Shown here: positions 8,848 through 17,273 of the stretch, piece after piece
Position numbering within the stretch: the first letter of the stretch is position 1
Layout: every line of letters begins with the position of its first letter
Source: Vineibacter terrae
GTDB taxonomy: Bacteria > Pseudomonadota > Alphaproteobacteria > Reyranellales > Reyranellaceae
Assembly (NCBI RefSeq): GCF_008039615.1
Contig: NZ_VDUZ01000073.1
Coordinates: 1 to 38,054, forward strand
Length of the DNA stretch: 38,054 nt
Direction: 5' to 3'
Translations under genes and position numbers: made by a program
Notes under the pieces: model-generated
Database searches by the model: none
What the model was told of the DNA's origin: nothing
What the model saw: the letters and a program-made list of their open reading frames with translations, nothing else

Positions 8848-11663
8848 CGCCGCAGCCTCTGCATGATGTCGTTGAGATGAACGGCGTCGTCCTTGTAGTT
8901 GCCGGTGAGGGCATACATCACCAGGTTGACGCCGAAGCGGAACGCCATCTCGCGCTGGTTCTCACCGCCGGGCGCCACCGGGAACATGCCGCGCCCGGCC
9001 GACTCCATGGCCCAGGCGCCGGCATAGTCGTTGGCGCCGACGATGATGGCGGCCACGCCGTCATTGATGCGGCCGTTGCCGGCCTCGATCCACAGGCGGC
9101 CGCCGGCCCAGCGTCCCGGCATGTCGGACAGCAGGTAGAACGATTTGCTCAGCACGTGGTCCTGCGGCATGGCGACCAGCGGCGGCACGTCGACGGTGCG
9201 CAGCAGGCGCTTGAGGTCGGCATTGGTGCCGCCGCGGCCCAGGGTGATGTGCTGGTCACGGGTGTCGAGGAACAGGATGCCGCCCGACTTCATATGGCGG
9301 TCGATGTTGGCCGCGGCCGCCACCGACGGCGCCGGCTGGTCGGGCGTGATCGGCCAGTAGACGAACGGATAGAGCCGCAAATCGTCCTTCTCGAGGTCGA
9401 CGCCGATCGGGTCGCCGGGCTCGACCGAGGTGCGGGCGCGCAGGATCTCGCCCAGGCCTTCGAGGCCGGCGCGGCTGACCTCGTCGACCTCGCGGTTGCC
9501 GGTGATGACATAGGCCAGCCGGGTCTCCAGCGTGGCGCGCAGGAGCGCGTCGTCGCCCGGCTTGGGCTGGGTGGGCGTGGCCGCGGGCGGCGGCGACGGC
9601 GGCTGTTGCTGTGGCCGCTGCTGCGTCGGCGGCGCCTTGGGCTGCGGCTGCTGCGCCTGCACGTCGCCGGGCGAGACGGCGATGGCCAGGCCGACGGCGA
9701 TCACGATCGCGCCCGCAGCGCGTCCCAGCCGTCGCCCCGGCAGGGGCAGCAGGCCGCGCAGCAGCAGCGCGATCACGAAATCGAGCAGCAGCAGGATCAG
9801 CGCGGCCGCCAGGAACCAGCGGCTGAGGTCGGTCTCGCCTTCCTCGGACAGGCGATCGGTCGCGACGCCGCTGGGCAGGCTGCCGAGCACGGCGGGTGGG
9901 TCGACGCGGCCGCCGAGGTTGAACGCCACCTGCGCCGACTGGTCGCCGTAGAGGCCGGGTGGGGTCACGGGCCGCGGCCGGAAGGTCTGCATCGCATCCG
10001 GCGGCAGGGGCAGGGTGCCCAGCGGCGGCGCCCCCAGCTTGCCGAAGCCGTCCAATGCCCGCCACGGCTTGAGCTGCTGCGCCGTGCCCTCGCCGGCGAC
10101 GCCGCGGCTGAGCTGCACCAGGCGCTGCAGCATGTCGACGAACAGGCCCGAGAGCGCGAGGTTGCTCCAGCCGGTGTTGGCGGTCGTGTGGATCAGCACC
10201 AGGTAGCCCTGGCCGCGCTTCTCGCCGGTCACCAGCGGCGTGCCGTCGGTGAGCCGCGCCCAGGTCTTGTCGCCGACATCGGGGCCGGGCTCGGCCAGCA
10301 CCTGCTGCTGGATGCGCACGTCAGGGGGAATGGTCAGGCCGGCGAACGGACTGGTGGCCGGGAACTCGGCCAGGGCGGCGGGCTGGCCCCAGCTCATGGC
10401 GCCGCCCAGCGCGCGGTCACCCTGGCGCAGCTTGACCGGCACCAGCTCATCCTCGCTGGCGGCCAGGCGCGGCCCGGCGAAGCGCACCAGGATGCCGCCC
10501 TTCTCGATCCAATCGTTCAGGGCGGCGCGATCGTCGGACCCCGGCGATGCGTTGTCGGGCACCAGGATGATCGCCATGCGCTGGCCCAGCAGGGCGGTGC
10601 GGTCGCCGATGGTGATCGCGGCGTAGGGCTCCAGCGCCCGCTCGAGGAAGAACACCTCCTGCAGCAGCGGCTGGCCGCTGGCGGTCTGGCTTTCGCCCAT
10701 GATGCCCACCGGCCGGCGGCGGAAGCGCTCGTCGAGCAGCACGGCGGCGCCGGCGCTCGACTGGCCTTCGATGTCCAGCCGCGCGATGCGGTTGCGCAGC
10801 TCGGTGGGGGTGTCGATGGTCGCCGCCGCCTCGGTGGCGGTGGGCGCGAAGTCGAGCATGGTGCGGGCCACGATGGCGCCGCGGTCGTCCGAGCCCTGCA
10901 CGGCGATGCGGCGCGGGCCGTCGCCCGCGGCACGCAAGGCCTTGACCTTCAGCTCGCGGCCGCCGGCTTCCGGCTGCAGCAGGGTAAGCGCGATGCGCGA
11001 CGATTCCGGTCGGATGACCTCGAGCGAGCCCAGCTTCAGCGCCCGCTCCGCCGCCGCCTGCAGGTCCTTGCTGTCCAGGCCGTCGCTCAGCCACACCACA
11101 TGCGCCGGCGTGGGCAGGTTCAGCTTCTGCAGCGCCGCGACAGCGGCGGCGCGATCGGTCGGCCAGGGCTTGGGCTTGAGCGCCCGGATGGCGGCGCGCG
11201 CCTCCTCGGGACGCAGCAGCCCGTGCTTGGGCTGCACGTCGTCCAGCGCCGCCGGCGCCGTCGACTGGATCGCCACCGGCCGGTTGGCCCGCTCGGCGCG
11301 CTCGGTCAGCCGCTCGGCGTGGCGCTGCATCACGCTCCAGTTCGGCGCCGAGGCCCAGCCGTCGTCGATCAGCAGCACCAGCGGCCCTTGTCCGCCCAGC
11401 TCCGCCGCCGGGTTCAGCAGCGGCCGGGCCAGCGCCACGATCAGCAGGGTCACCAGCAGCAGGCGCAGCAGCAGCAGCCACAGCGGGATGCGCACCGGCG
11501 TGCGCTCCGGCGGCTCCAGCCCCAGCAGCAGGCGGATCGCGGGAAAGCGCACCAGCTTGGGCGCCGGCGGCAGCAGGCGCAGCAGCCAGTAGATCACCGG
11601 CAGCGCCACCAGCAGCGACAGCATCCACGGCGTGGCAAACGCCAGAGCGCCCAGGCTCAGCAT
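8844..11663 (-). CDS. DUF4159 protein with N-terminal BatA-type double membrane domain
   Basis: A 939-residue membrane protein. The N-terminus (AFATPWMLSLLVALPVIYWL, two helices within residues 5-80, ending ALARPLLNP) is the BatA-like aerotolerance-type domain. A VWA-like stretch follows (PLVLLIDDGWASAPNWSVMQ). A hydrophobic pair lies near residues 608-668, then a Pro/Gln-rich linker to about 715, and the DUF4159 domain to the end, with LYPFVYWPI, GGILFLDTRD and NLVMYALTGNYKDDAVH. The family is predicted to sit in the inner membrane with a large periplasmic part. The ribosome-binding site (GGAGGGGG) falls inside the repeat at 11671-11794. Last four bases overlap the next gene. Confidence 0.88.
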   Translation of the reverse strand: MLSLGALAFATPWMLSLLVALPVIYWLLRLLPPAPKLVRFPAIRLLLGLEPPERTPVRIPLWLLLLRLLLVTLLIVALARPLLNPAAELGGQGPLVLLIDDGWASAPNWSVMQRHAERLTERAERANRPVAIQSTAPAALDDVQPKHGLLRPEEARAAIRALKPKPWPTDRAAAVAALQKLNLPTPAHVVWLSDGLDSKDLQAAAERALKLGSLEVIRPESSRIALTLLQPEAGGRELKVKALRAAGDGPRRIAVQGSDDRGAIVARTMLDFAPTATEAAATIDTPTELRNRIARLDIEGQSSAGAAVLLDERFRRRPVGIMGESQTASGQPLLQEVFFLERALEPYAAITIGDRTALLGQRMAIILVPDNASPGSDDRAALNDWIEKGGILVRFAGPRLAASEDELVPVKLRQGDRALGGAMSWGQPAALAEFPATSPFAGLTIPPDVRIQQQVLAEPGPDVGDKTWARLTDGTPLVTGEKRGQGYLVLIHTTANTGWSNLALSGLFVDMLQRLVQLSRGVAGEGTAQQLKPWRALDGFGKLGAPPLGTLPLPPDAMQTFRPRPVTPPGLYGDQSAQVAFNLGGRVDPPAVLGSLPSGVATDRLSEEGETDLSRWFLAAALILLLLDFVIALLLRGLLPLPGRRLGRAAGAIVIAVGLAIAVSPGDVQAQQPQPKAPPTQQRPQQQPPSPPPAATPTQPKPGDDALLRATLETRLAYVITGNREVDEVSRAGLEGLGEILRARTSVEPGDPIGVDLEKDDLRLYPFVYWPITPDQPAPSVAAAANIDRHMKSGGILFLDTRDQHITLGRGGTNADLKRLLRTVDVPPLVAMPQDHVLSKSFYLLSDMPGRWAGGRLWIEAGNGRINDGVAAIIVGANDYAGAWAMESAGRGMFPVAPGGENQREMAFRFGVNLVMYALTGNYKDDAVHLNDIMQRLRR

Positions 11664-11670
11664 GGCAAGA

Positions 11671-11794
11671 CCCCCTCCCCCACGCAGTGGGGGAGGTGGC
11701 CGAAGGCCGGAGGGGGAGCCGACGTGGTCATTGTTACCAGGACCACGTCAGCTCCCCTCCGCCCCTTCGGGGCACCTCCCCACTGCGTGGGGAG
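11671..11794. repeat. Large imperfect palindrome between DUF58 and DUF4159 genes
   Basis: Left arm about 11671-11729 and right arm 11741-11794 pair almost completely. The inner part GACGTGGTC/GACCACGTC is perfect around an 11-base loop. Each arm has its own small hairpins (CCCCCACGCAGTGGGGG; GGCCGAAGGCC and CCCCTTCGGGG), with compensatory differences between the arms that keep pairing. It resembles the common CTCCCC...GGGGAG extragenic palindromes of alphaproteobacteria. It fills most of the gap inside what should be one operon and contains the ribosome-binding site of the DUF4159 gene. Confidence 0.85.
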
Positions 11795-11820
11795 GAAACG
11801 CAATGTTCCTTCCCGGCCCA

Positions 11821-12702
11821 TCACCGCCTCCCCGTGTCGGCCATCGCCATGTACAGCGACAGCAGGGCGGTCTCGGGCGGCCGGTCGGTACGGTGCGCCC
11901 GCCAGGTCCAGCCGACCGACTGGGCGATGCGGGCCAGGCCTTCCTTCTGCGCCACCAGGCGCGCGTGATAGGCGTCGCGGACGGCTTCGACCTTCCGGAT
12001 GGTGTGGTCGCCCTCGTGCTCCAGGCCGGAGAATTTCACGTGGCCATCATACGGCAGATCCTCTTCCGCCGGGTCGAGCACCTGCAGGAGGTGGCCATGC
12101 ACGCCATGCGCGGCATAGTGGCGCACGACGGCCTCCAGCGACTCCAGCGGATCGAGCAGGTCACCGATGAGCACCACATGCCCGTGAGCCGGCAGCGGGA
12201 CCTGGGGTGGCACGCTGGCATTGGCGCCCAGCACGGCACTTTCGGTCAGCGCGTTCACCAGCCGGCGCGGCACGCCGCGGCCCGAGGCCGGGCGGTCGCC
12301 GCCGCCCAGCAGGGCCACCCGCTCGCCGGCATCGACCAGCAGCGTGGCCAGCGCCAGCAGCATGACCTCGGCCCGCATCTTCTTCGTCGGCACGCTGCGG
12401 CCCGAGCTGAAATCCATCGACGGCGAGCCGTCGCGCCACAGCCAGACGCTGGCCGCGGCTTCCCATTCGGTCTCGCGGACATAGACGGCGCGGCTTTTGG
12501 CGGTCTGGCGCCAGTCGATGCGGTTGATGGCATCACCCGGCCGGTACTGACGGAACTGCCAGAACGCATCGCCTTGCCCAACGCGGCGCCGTCCATGCAC
12601 GCCCTGCATGACGGTCGTGGCCACGCGCTGGGCTGCCACCAGCAATGGCGGCAATGCCGATGCAAGGCGGGCAGCATCGGTCAGCGTGGGGGTAACAACC
12701 AT
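11821..12702 (-). CDS. DUF58 domain protein
   Basis: A 293-residue protein of the DUF58 family, the standard partner of MoxR ATPases. The signature region FRQYRPGDAINRIDWRQTAK near residues 50-69 is clear. The following WLWRDGSPSMDFSSG carries the D-G-S-x-S type metal-site motif of the degenerate VWA fold, and VVLIGDLLDPLESLEAV is a later core strand. Unlike longer DUF58 proteins it shows no N-terminal membrane helix. It lies 30 bases after moxR and should be cotranscribed with it. Role in the cluster is inferred only: an adaptor between the ATPase and the membrane proteins. Confidence 0.92.
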   Translation of the reverse strand: MVVTPTLTDAARLASALPPLLVAAQRVATTVMQGVHGRRRVGQGDAFWQFRQYRPGDAINRIDWRQTAKSRAVYVRETEWEAAASVWLWRDGSPSMDFSSGRSVPTKKMRAEVMLLALATLLVDAGERVALLGGGDRPASGRGVPRRLVNALTESAVLGANASVPPQVPLPAHGHVVLIGDLLDPLESLEAVVRHYAAHGVHGHLLQVLDPAEEDLPYDGHVKFSGLEHEGDHTIRKVEAVRDAYHARLVAQKEGLARIAQSVGWTWRAHRTDRPPETALLSLYMAMADTGRR

Positions 12703-12732
12703 GGTGCTGTCGCGGACTCCGCGCTCCGGGCC

Positions 12733-13797
12733 TTACGCCAGCTTGGTGCACAGCTTGGCAATGACGCTGTCGACGGTGACGCCCTCGGCGCGCGCCGCAA
12801 AATTCGTGGCCATGCGGTGGCGCAGCACCGGGCCGGCCAGGGCGACGATGTCGTCGACCGAAGGCGCCAGCCGGCCCTGCAGCACGGCACGGGCACGCGA
12901 CGCCAGCATCAGCGCCTGGCTGGCGCGCGGACCCGGGCCCCAGGCCACATGCTTCTTGATGTCCTCGACGTCGGTGCTGTCGGGGCGGCCGGCGCGCACC
13001 AGGGTGAGGATCGCATCGACCACCTTGTCGCCGATCGGCACGCGGCGGATCAGCGCCTGCGCCGCCTGCAGGTCGGCCGCGGTCAGCACCCGCTCGGCCT
13101 GCGGCTGGCGGGAGCCGGTGGTGACGATCATCATCTCGCGCTCGGCGGCCTCGTCGGGATAGCCGACATCGACCTGCAGCAGGAAGCGGTCGAGCTGCGC
13201 CTCGGGCAGGGGGTAGGTGCCCTCCTGCTCCAGGGGGTTCTGGGTCGCCAGCACGTGGAAGGGGCGCGGCAGGTCGTGACGCTTGCCGCCCACGGAAACG
13301 TGATATTCCTGCATGGACTGCAGCAGCGCCGACTGGGTGCGCGGGCTGGCGCGGTTGATCTCGTCGGCCATCAGCAGCTGGGTGAACACCGGGCCCGGGA
13401 TGAACCGGAAGGCGCGGCGGCCGGCGGCATCCTCCTCCAGCACTTCCGATCCCAGGATGTCGGCCGGCATCAGGTCAGGCGTGAATTGCACGCGTCGTGC
13501 ATCCAGCCCCAGGACGATGCCCAGGGTCTCGACCAGCTTGGTCTTGGCCAGGCCCGGCAGGCCGACCAGCAGCAGGTGTCCGCCCGACAGCAGCGAGATA
13601 AGTGTTTGATCGATAACGTCTCTTTGGCCATAAATGACCTTGCCGACGCTGTCGCGGACGGCACGCAGCTTGCCGCCCAGCGCCTCGATGTCCCGCAGCA
13701 CGGCTTCGGGATCGGCAGCGGCATCGGTGAATGGGGGCGGGAGGTCGGTTTGCACGCGAAAGCTCCGTGGTTCTGGGCGGGCGCCAAGGCGGGTCAT
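12733..13797 (-). CDS. MoxR-family AAA+ ATPase
   Basis: A 354-residue AAA+ ATPase of the MoxR type, thought to act as a chaperone with VWA/DUF58 partners. Walker A is GLPGLAKTKLVE with Lys85; Walker B is LLMADEINR; sensor 1 is VLATQNPLEQEGTYPLPEAQ; the arginine-finger region PEAQLDRFLL follows. The lid domain occupies roughly residues 220-354. The ATG at 13797 is kept because GAGGA lies upstream; a GTG about 14 codons in is an alternative, as the first residues look unconserved. It is the first gene of the four-gene minus-strand cluster and diverges from the nudix gene. Confidence 0.93.
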   Translation of the reverse strand: MTRLGARPEPRSFRVQTDLPPPFTDAAADPEAVLRDIEALGGKLRAVRDSVGKVIYGQRDVIDQTLISLLSGGHLLLVGLPGLAKTKLVETLGIVLGLDARRVQFTPDLMPADILGSEVLEEDAAGRRAFRFIPGPVFTQLLMADEINRASPRTQSALLQSMQEYHVSVGGKRHDLPRPFHVLATQNPLEQEGTYPLPEAQLDRFLLQVDVGYPDEAAEREMMIVTTGSRQPQAERVLTAADLQAAQALIRRVPIGDKVVDAILTLVRAGRPDSTDVEDIKKHVAWGPGPRASQALMLASRARAVLQGRLAPSVDDIVALAGPVLRHRMATNFAARAEGVTVDSVIAKLCTKLA

Positions 13798-13931
13798 CCT
13801 GGTGATCCTCGCGGCTCGGGCGCCACGGCCTGCTCGTCAGCCTGCTTACAAGATTGCAAACGACACGCCACCCATCAAATGACGATTACGCGGGTTTCCC
13901 AATCATGGGAGCCGGGAAATCAGGCGAAGGC

Positions 13932-14567
13932 ATGACGATGACACGTGACGAGGTGCGCACGAAGCTCCTGGCCCGCAATGCGGCGATCGCCGCCGGCCAG
14001 CTGGTGCCGCCGGCTTATGTCGGTAGTGATTTTGCGCTCAACGGCGCCGACCGGCCGCCCGCCGACCTGCGGCCGGCCGCCGTCCTGGTGCCGCTGGTCG
14101 ATCGCGCCTCGGGCCTCACCGTGCTGCTGACGCAGCGCACGGCCGACATGCCCAGCCATGCCGGCCAGATCGCCTTCCCCGGTGGCGGCCGGCGTGTCGG
14201 CGATCCCGACCTCATCGCCACCGCGCTGCGCGAGACCGAGGAGGAGATCGGGGTCGGCCGCAACCTCGTGGATATCGTCGGCCTGATGGACAACTACGTC
14301 ACCGGCTCGGGTTTCCTGATCACGCCGGTGGTCGGCTTCGTGCAGCCCCGGTTCGAGCTGAAGCCCGACCCGCGCGAGGTCGCCGACATCTTCGAGGTGC
14401 CGCTGGACTTCTTCCTCGATCCGGCCAACCACCACATTCATTCGCGGACCTGGCAGGGCCGCGAGCGGCGCTACTACGCCATGCCCTACGGCGAGCGCTA
14501 CGTGTGGGGCGCCACCGCGGGCATGATCAAGAACCTGTGGCGGATTCTGTCCGGCCTGCCGGAGTGA
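13932..14567 (+). CDS. CoA pyrophosphatase-type nudix hydrolase
   Basis: A 211-residue nudix hydrolase predicted to cleave CoA or acyl-CoA to 3',5'-ADP and phosphopantetheine. The NuCoA signature is visible as LLTQRTADMPSHAGQI followed by AFPGG, and the nudix box as GGRRVGDPDL then ALRETEEEIGV with the metal-binding E-x-x-E-E. Three start codons are close together; 13932 gives the best ribosome-binding context (GGCGAAGGC), but 13905 or 13938 cannot be excluded. It opens a plus-strand run with only 7 bases before the next gene. Confidence 0.9.
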   Translation: MTMTRDEVRTKLLARNAAIAAGQLVPPAYVGSDFALNGADRPPADLRPAAVLVPLVDRASGLTVLLTQRTADMPSHAGQIAFPGGGRRVGDPDLIATALRETEEEIGVGRNLVDIVGLMDNYVTGSGFLITPVVGFVQPRFELKPDPREVADIFEVPLDFFLDPANHHIHSRTWQGRERRYYAMPYGERYVWGATAGMIKNLWRILSGLPE

Positions 14568-14574
14568 GGCTGCC

Positions 14575-14964
14575 ATGCGCGCCGCGCTGATCCTGGTCCT
14601 CGCCCTGGGCGGGCCGGTCGCCTTGTTCTTCCTGTGGGCCTGGGCATCGGCGATCAAGCGCGAGCGCAAGCTGCAGGGCACCCTGCCGGCCTGGCAGGAC
14701 CTGCCCTGGACGAACCTGCTGATCGCCGGCCTGCTGCTGGCGATCGTCGGCATCATGGCCATGTACTTCACCGACGACCGCAAGGGCGGGCTGCTGGGCT
14801 GCAACGCCGTCTCCGTCATCCCGAGCGCAGCGAGGGATCTCCTGCGGCAAGACGCACAGTGCGCCATTCGCGGGAGATCCCTCGCTGCGCTCGGGATGAC
14901 GGCGGGGGCGGCCGCGCAGCGTTGCGCGGCATGCGATGGCTCCGCCCCTCCGGGGGAAGGCTGA
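14575..14964 (+). CDS. DUF6111-like small membrane protein with repeat-derived C-terminus
   Basis: A 129-residue frame. The first 65 residues look native: a membrane helix (ALILVLALGGPVALFFLWAW), a charged linker ending LPAWQDLPWTNL, and a second helix (LLIAGLLLAIVGIMAMYF), the layout of DUF6111-type proteins found between nudix and cca genes. From about residue 80 the protein is encoded by the palindromic element 14815-14900 (VSVIPSAARDLL, then RGRSLAALGMTAG), followed by a short tail ending APPGEG. The normal conserved C-terminus appears lost, so the gene may be a functional fusion or a decaying gene. Family name is from recall of context and layout, moderately sure. Confidence 0.65.
   Translation: MRAALILVLALGGPVALFFLWAWASAIKRERKLQGTLPAWQDLPWTNLLIAGLLLAIVGIMAMYFTDDRKGGLLGCNAVSVIPSAARDLLRQDAQCAIRGRSLAALGMTAGAAAQRCAACDGSAPPGEG
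14815..14900. repeat. Dispersed palindromic element copy 2, inside a coding frame
   Basis: 14815-14842 and 14873-14900 are perfect 28-bp reverse complements (GTCATCCCGAGCGCAGCGAG and on), separated by 30 bases. The loop aligns, reverse-complemented, with that of copy 1 at 4523-4608, including an ATGGCGCAC core. The element lies within the reading frame of the small membrane protein and keeps it open. Confidence 0.9.
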
Positions 14965-14971
14965 GACCGCC

Positions 14972-16201
14972 ATGCCGCCCACAGGCCGCCTCGCCGTCCA
15001 GCCGTGGATGAGCGACCCCCGCACCCGACGCGTGCTCGACGCGCTGGCGCGCGACGGCATCGGCGTGCGCTTCGTCGGCGGCTGCGTGCGCGATGCGCTG
15101 CTCGGCAAGGATGTCGTCGACATCGACCTCGCCATCGACCACCCGCCCGAGGCGGCCATGCGGGCGCTGACGGCGGCGCATCTGAAGGTGATCCCGACCG
15201 GGATCAAGCACGGCACGATCACCGCCGTGTCGGGCGGGCGGCCCTACGAGATCACGACCCTGCGCCGCGACGTGGAGACCGACGGGCGGCACGCCATCGT
15301 CGCCTTCACGGATGATTGGCGGGCCGACGCGGCGCGGCGCGATTTCACGTTCAACGCCATGTTCTGCGACGCATCAGGCGACCTGTGGGACTTCTTCAGC
15401 GGCCGCGACGATCTGGTGGCGGGGCGGGTGCGCTTCGTCGGCGACGCCGCCACCCGCATCGACGAGGACGTGCTGCGCACCCTGCGGTTCTTCCGCTTCC
15501 ACGCCTGGTATGGACGCGCGCCGTTCGACGCCGACGGCTTCGCCGCCTGTCGCGCCGCGGCCGGCAAGCTGCGCAGCCTGTCGGCCGAGCGTGTGCGCAA
15601 GGAGCTGCTGAAGCTGCTCGCGGCCGACGATCCGGCAGCCACGATCGAGGCCATGGCGGCGATCGGCCTGTTCAGCCATTGGCTGCCCGAGCACGGCGGC
15701 ACCGATCTGCTGCGCCGCGTCGTCGCCAACGAGCGGGCGGTCTCGGTTGCCGACGGTCTGCGGCGCCTGGCGGCGATCATCGGACCGGCGGGCGACGCGA
15801 CGATGATCGGCAAGCGCCTGCGCTTGTCGACGCAGGAATCCCTGCGGCTCACCGTGATGCTGAGCGCCGAGCCCGTCATCGACGTCGGGCATGGCGCGGC
15901 CGCGGTCCGCCGGCAGGTCTACCAGCTGGGCAATGCGCTCTATGTCGATCGGCTGATGCGCGCCTCGGACGCCGGCCTGCCGGCCTGGATGCAGGCCTAT
16001 CGCCTGGCCACGACATGGACCGCGCCGGAGCTGCCGGTGTCGGGCGGCGACGTGCTGAAGGCCGGCGTGCCGGCGGGCCGCCGCGTCGGCGCGCTGGTCG
16101 CGGCCCTCGAGGGCTGGTGGATCGACCGTGATTTCGCGCCCGATCGCGCCGCCTGCCTGGCCGAGCTGCGCCGTCGCATCGAGGCGGGGGAGGGCGCATG
16201 A
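14972..16201 (+). CDS. cca: CCA tRNA nucleotidyltransferase
   Basis: A 409-residue class-II nucleotidyltransferase that adds or repairs the 3'-CCA of tRNA; poly(A) polymerase I-like enzymes share the head. The head motif GGCVRDALLG is at 36-45, the catalytic D-x-D at 50-52 (DIDLAID), RRDFTFNAM at 122-130, and RIDEDVLRTLRFFRFHA further on marks the neck. No HD domain is evident. The start at 14972 follows GGGGAAGG, 7 bases after the preceding stop; an in-frame ATG at 14936 is possible but would begin in repeat-flanking sequence. The end overlaps the next gene by ATGA. Confidence 0.92.
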   Translation: MPPTGRLAVQPWMSDPRTRRVLDALARDGIGVRFVGGCVRDALLGKDVVDIDLAIDHPPEAAMRALTAAHLKVIPTGIKHGTITAVSGGRPYEITTLRRDVETDGRHAIVAFTDDWRADAARRDFTFNAMFCDASGDLWDFFSGRDDLVAGRVRFVGDAATRIDEDVLRTLRFFRFHAWYGRAPFDADGFAACRAAAGKLRSLSAERVRKELLKLLAADDPAATIEAMAAIGLFSHWLPEHGGTDLLRRVVANERAVSVADGLRRLAAIIGPAGDATMIGKRLRLSTQESLRLTVMLSAEPVIDVGHGAAAVRRQVYQLGNALYVDRLMRASDAGLPAWMQAYRLATTWTAPELPVSGGDVLKAGVPAGRRVGALVAALEGWWIDRDFAPDRAACLAELRRRIEAGEGA

Positions 16202-16629
16202 TCCGGCCCGGGCTGGCGCTGGTGCTGTGGCTGGCGACGGCAGCGCTGCTGCTGGCCAACCACACGATCGGCGATACGCTGATCGCCACGGCGATCGGGC
16301 CGCGCGATGCCGCCTGGTACAAGGCGCTGCTGCCGTTGCCCTATGTCATGCTGATGGCGGTGATCCACGCCCGCCGCACGGCCGGCCCGGCATGGCAGGC
16401 GGCAGCCTTGCTGGCCGGGGGGCTGTGGTCGGTGACGACGGCGCTGCTGGACGCCGTCTACGGCCGCATCACCTATGGCGAGAGCCTGGAGGCGATCCTC
16501 GACCGCTATGCCGTGCTGGAGGGTGCGCCCTGGCCCCTGCTGCTGCTGGCGCAGCTCGTGCTGCCGTGGCTGTGCGGCTGGTTGACCGCCAGACGGCGAC
16601 GGCCCGCCGATCCGGCGGGCCGTCCGTGA
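16198..16629 (+). CDS. Integral membrane protein, unknown function
   Basis: A 143-residue protein with about four membrane segments: ALVLWLATAALLLANHTIG, ALLPLPYVMLMAVIHA, AALLAGGLWSVTTALLDAVY and PLLLLAQLVLPWLCGWL. The C-terminus is short and basic (TARRRRPADPAG) and its coding sequence doubles as one arm of a strong hairpin. It starts within the stop of cca (ATGA), indicating translational coupling. No recognised family or catalytic residues. Confidence 0.75.
   Translation: MIRPGLALVLWLATAALLLANHTIGDTLIATAIGPRDAAWYKALLPLPYVMLMAVIHARRTAGPAWQAAALLAGGLWSVTTALLDAVYGRITYGESLEAILDRYAVLEGAPWPLLLLAQLVLPWLCGWLTARRRRPADPAGRP
16598..16624. terminator. 12-bp hairpin at convergent gene ends
   Basis: GACGGCCCGCCG (16598-16609) and CGGCGGGCCGTC (16613-16624) form a perfect stem with a 3-base loop, overlapping the last codons of the plus-strand membrane gene. 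It lies at the meeting point of convergent genes and may slow polymerase from both sides. There is no T-run, so factor-independent termination is uncertain. Confidence 0.6.
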
Positions 16630-16646
16630 GCGGCATGGCCGATCGG

Positions 16647-17207
16647 CTACTGCTTCTTCGCCAGCTGGCCGGTCGCGGTGCGGCGGATGTTGCCATCGAC
16701 CGTGCTGCGGAACGCCAGCAGCAGGTTCTTGCCCTGCAGGGTGCGCGTCCAGGCGTTGAGGATGTAGCCGCCGGACTCGCTGATGGTCACCGAATAGACC
16801 GTGAGGCTGTTGCCGTCGATGCCGGCCCAGTACTGGGTCTGGCCCTGCATGAGGTCGGCTTCCGGCCCCTTGAACAGCTTGCCGTTCACCGTCGGCTGGA
16901 ACACCACGGTCTGGCCCTGCGCCTTGGGGTTGGTCTGGCCGTCGTTGACGCGGAAGTCGATGCTGGACCAAAGCACCTTGAAGTTGTCGCCGTCCTTGAC
17001 GATCTCGACGTCGTAGTCGCGCTGCGTCACCTTCGACTGCTTGCCGCCGACCAGCTCGGAGACGCCGGTGCCGGCATAGGTGCCGACGAACGGCTCGATC
17101 GGATGCCTTTCGGGCTTCGCCGGATCGTCAGCCGCCAGGGCCGCGCTTCCCGCGACGACAGTCGTGGCGATCAGGGCCGCCGTCAGCGCGCGCCGTGTCC
17201 AGCTCAT
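16647..17207 (-). CDS. Secreted hypothetical protein
   Basis: A 186-residue protein with a clear Sec signal peptide (RRALTAALIATTVVAGSAALAA, cleavage after about residue 25). The mature part is rich in beta-strand-like stretches (FVGTYAGTGVSELVGG, YDVEIVKDGDNFKVLWSSID, TLQGKNLLLAFRSTVDGNI), suggesting a lipocalin-like or other small beta-barrel periplasmic protein; this is a guess from the pattern only. GGGAGGC precedes the start. It lies 66 bases after hemF on the same strand and could be read from the trmL-hemF transcript. Confidence 0.75.
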   Translation of the reverse strand: MSWTRRALTAALIATTVVAGSAALAADDPAKPERHPIEPFVGTYAGTGVSELVGGKQSKVTQRDYDVEIVKDGDNFKVLWSSIDFRVNDGQTNPKAQGQTVVFQPTVNGKLFKGPEADLMQGQTQYWAGIDGNSLTVYSVTISESGGYILNAWTRTLQGKNLLLAFRSTVDGNIRRTATGQLAKKQ

Positions 17208-17273
17208 CTATGCCTCCCACGCAGGAACTGCTGGCGCACTGTAGCGGCGGCGATGCAGAGGGTAAAGACGGGC

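Noticed and set aside
6298-8880. Long plus-strand open frame of 860 codons opposite the 706-residue membrane gene
   Set aside because: Its protein is Arg/Gly/His/Gln-rich without any recognisable motif, while the minus strand encodes a coherent membrane protein coupled to its neighbour. It is an antisense shadow of GC-rich codon use, and its first part is translated palindromic repeat.
8877-12170. Plus-strand open frame of 1097 codons opposite the DUF4159 and DUF58 genes
   Set aside because: Very low complexity (Gln, Arg, Gly, His), spans two real genes and a repeat, and has no start context.
13854-13931. Longer start of the nudix gene from a TTG codon
   Set aside because: The added residues are not nudix-like and the first codon has no ribosome-binding site; the ATG at 13932 suits better.
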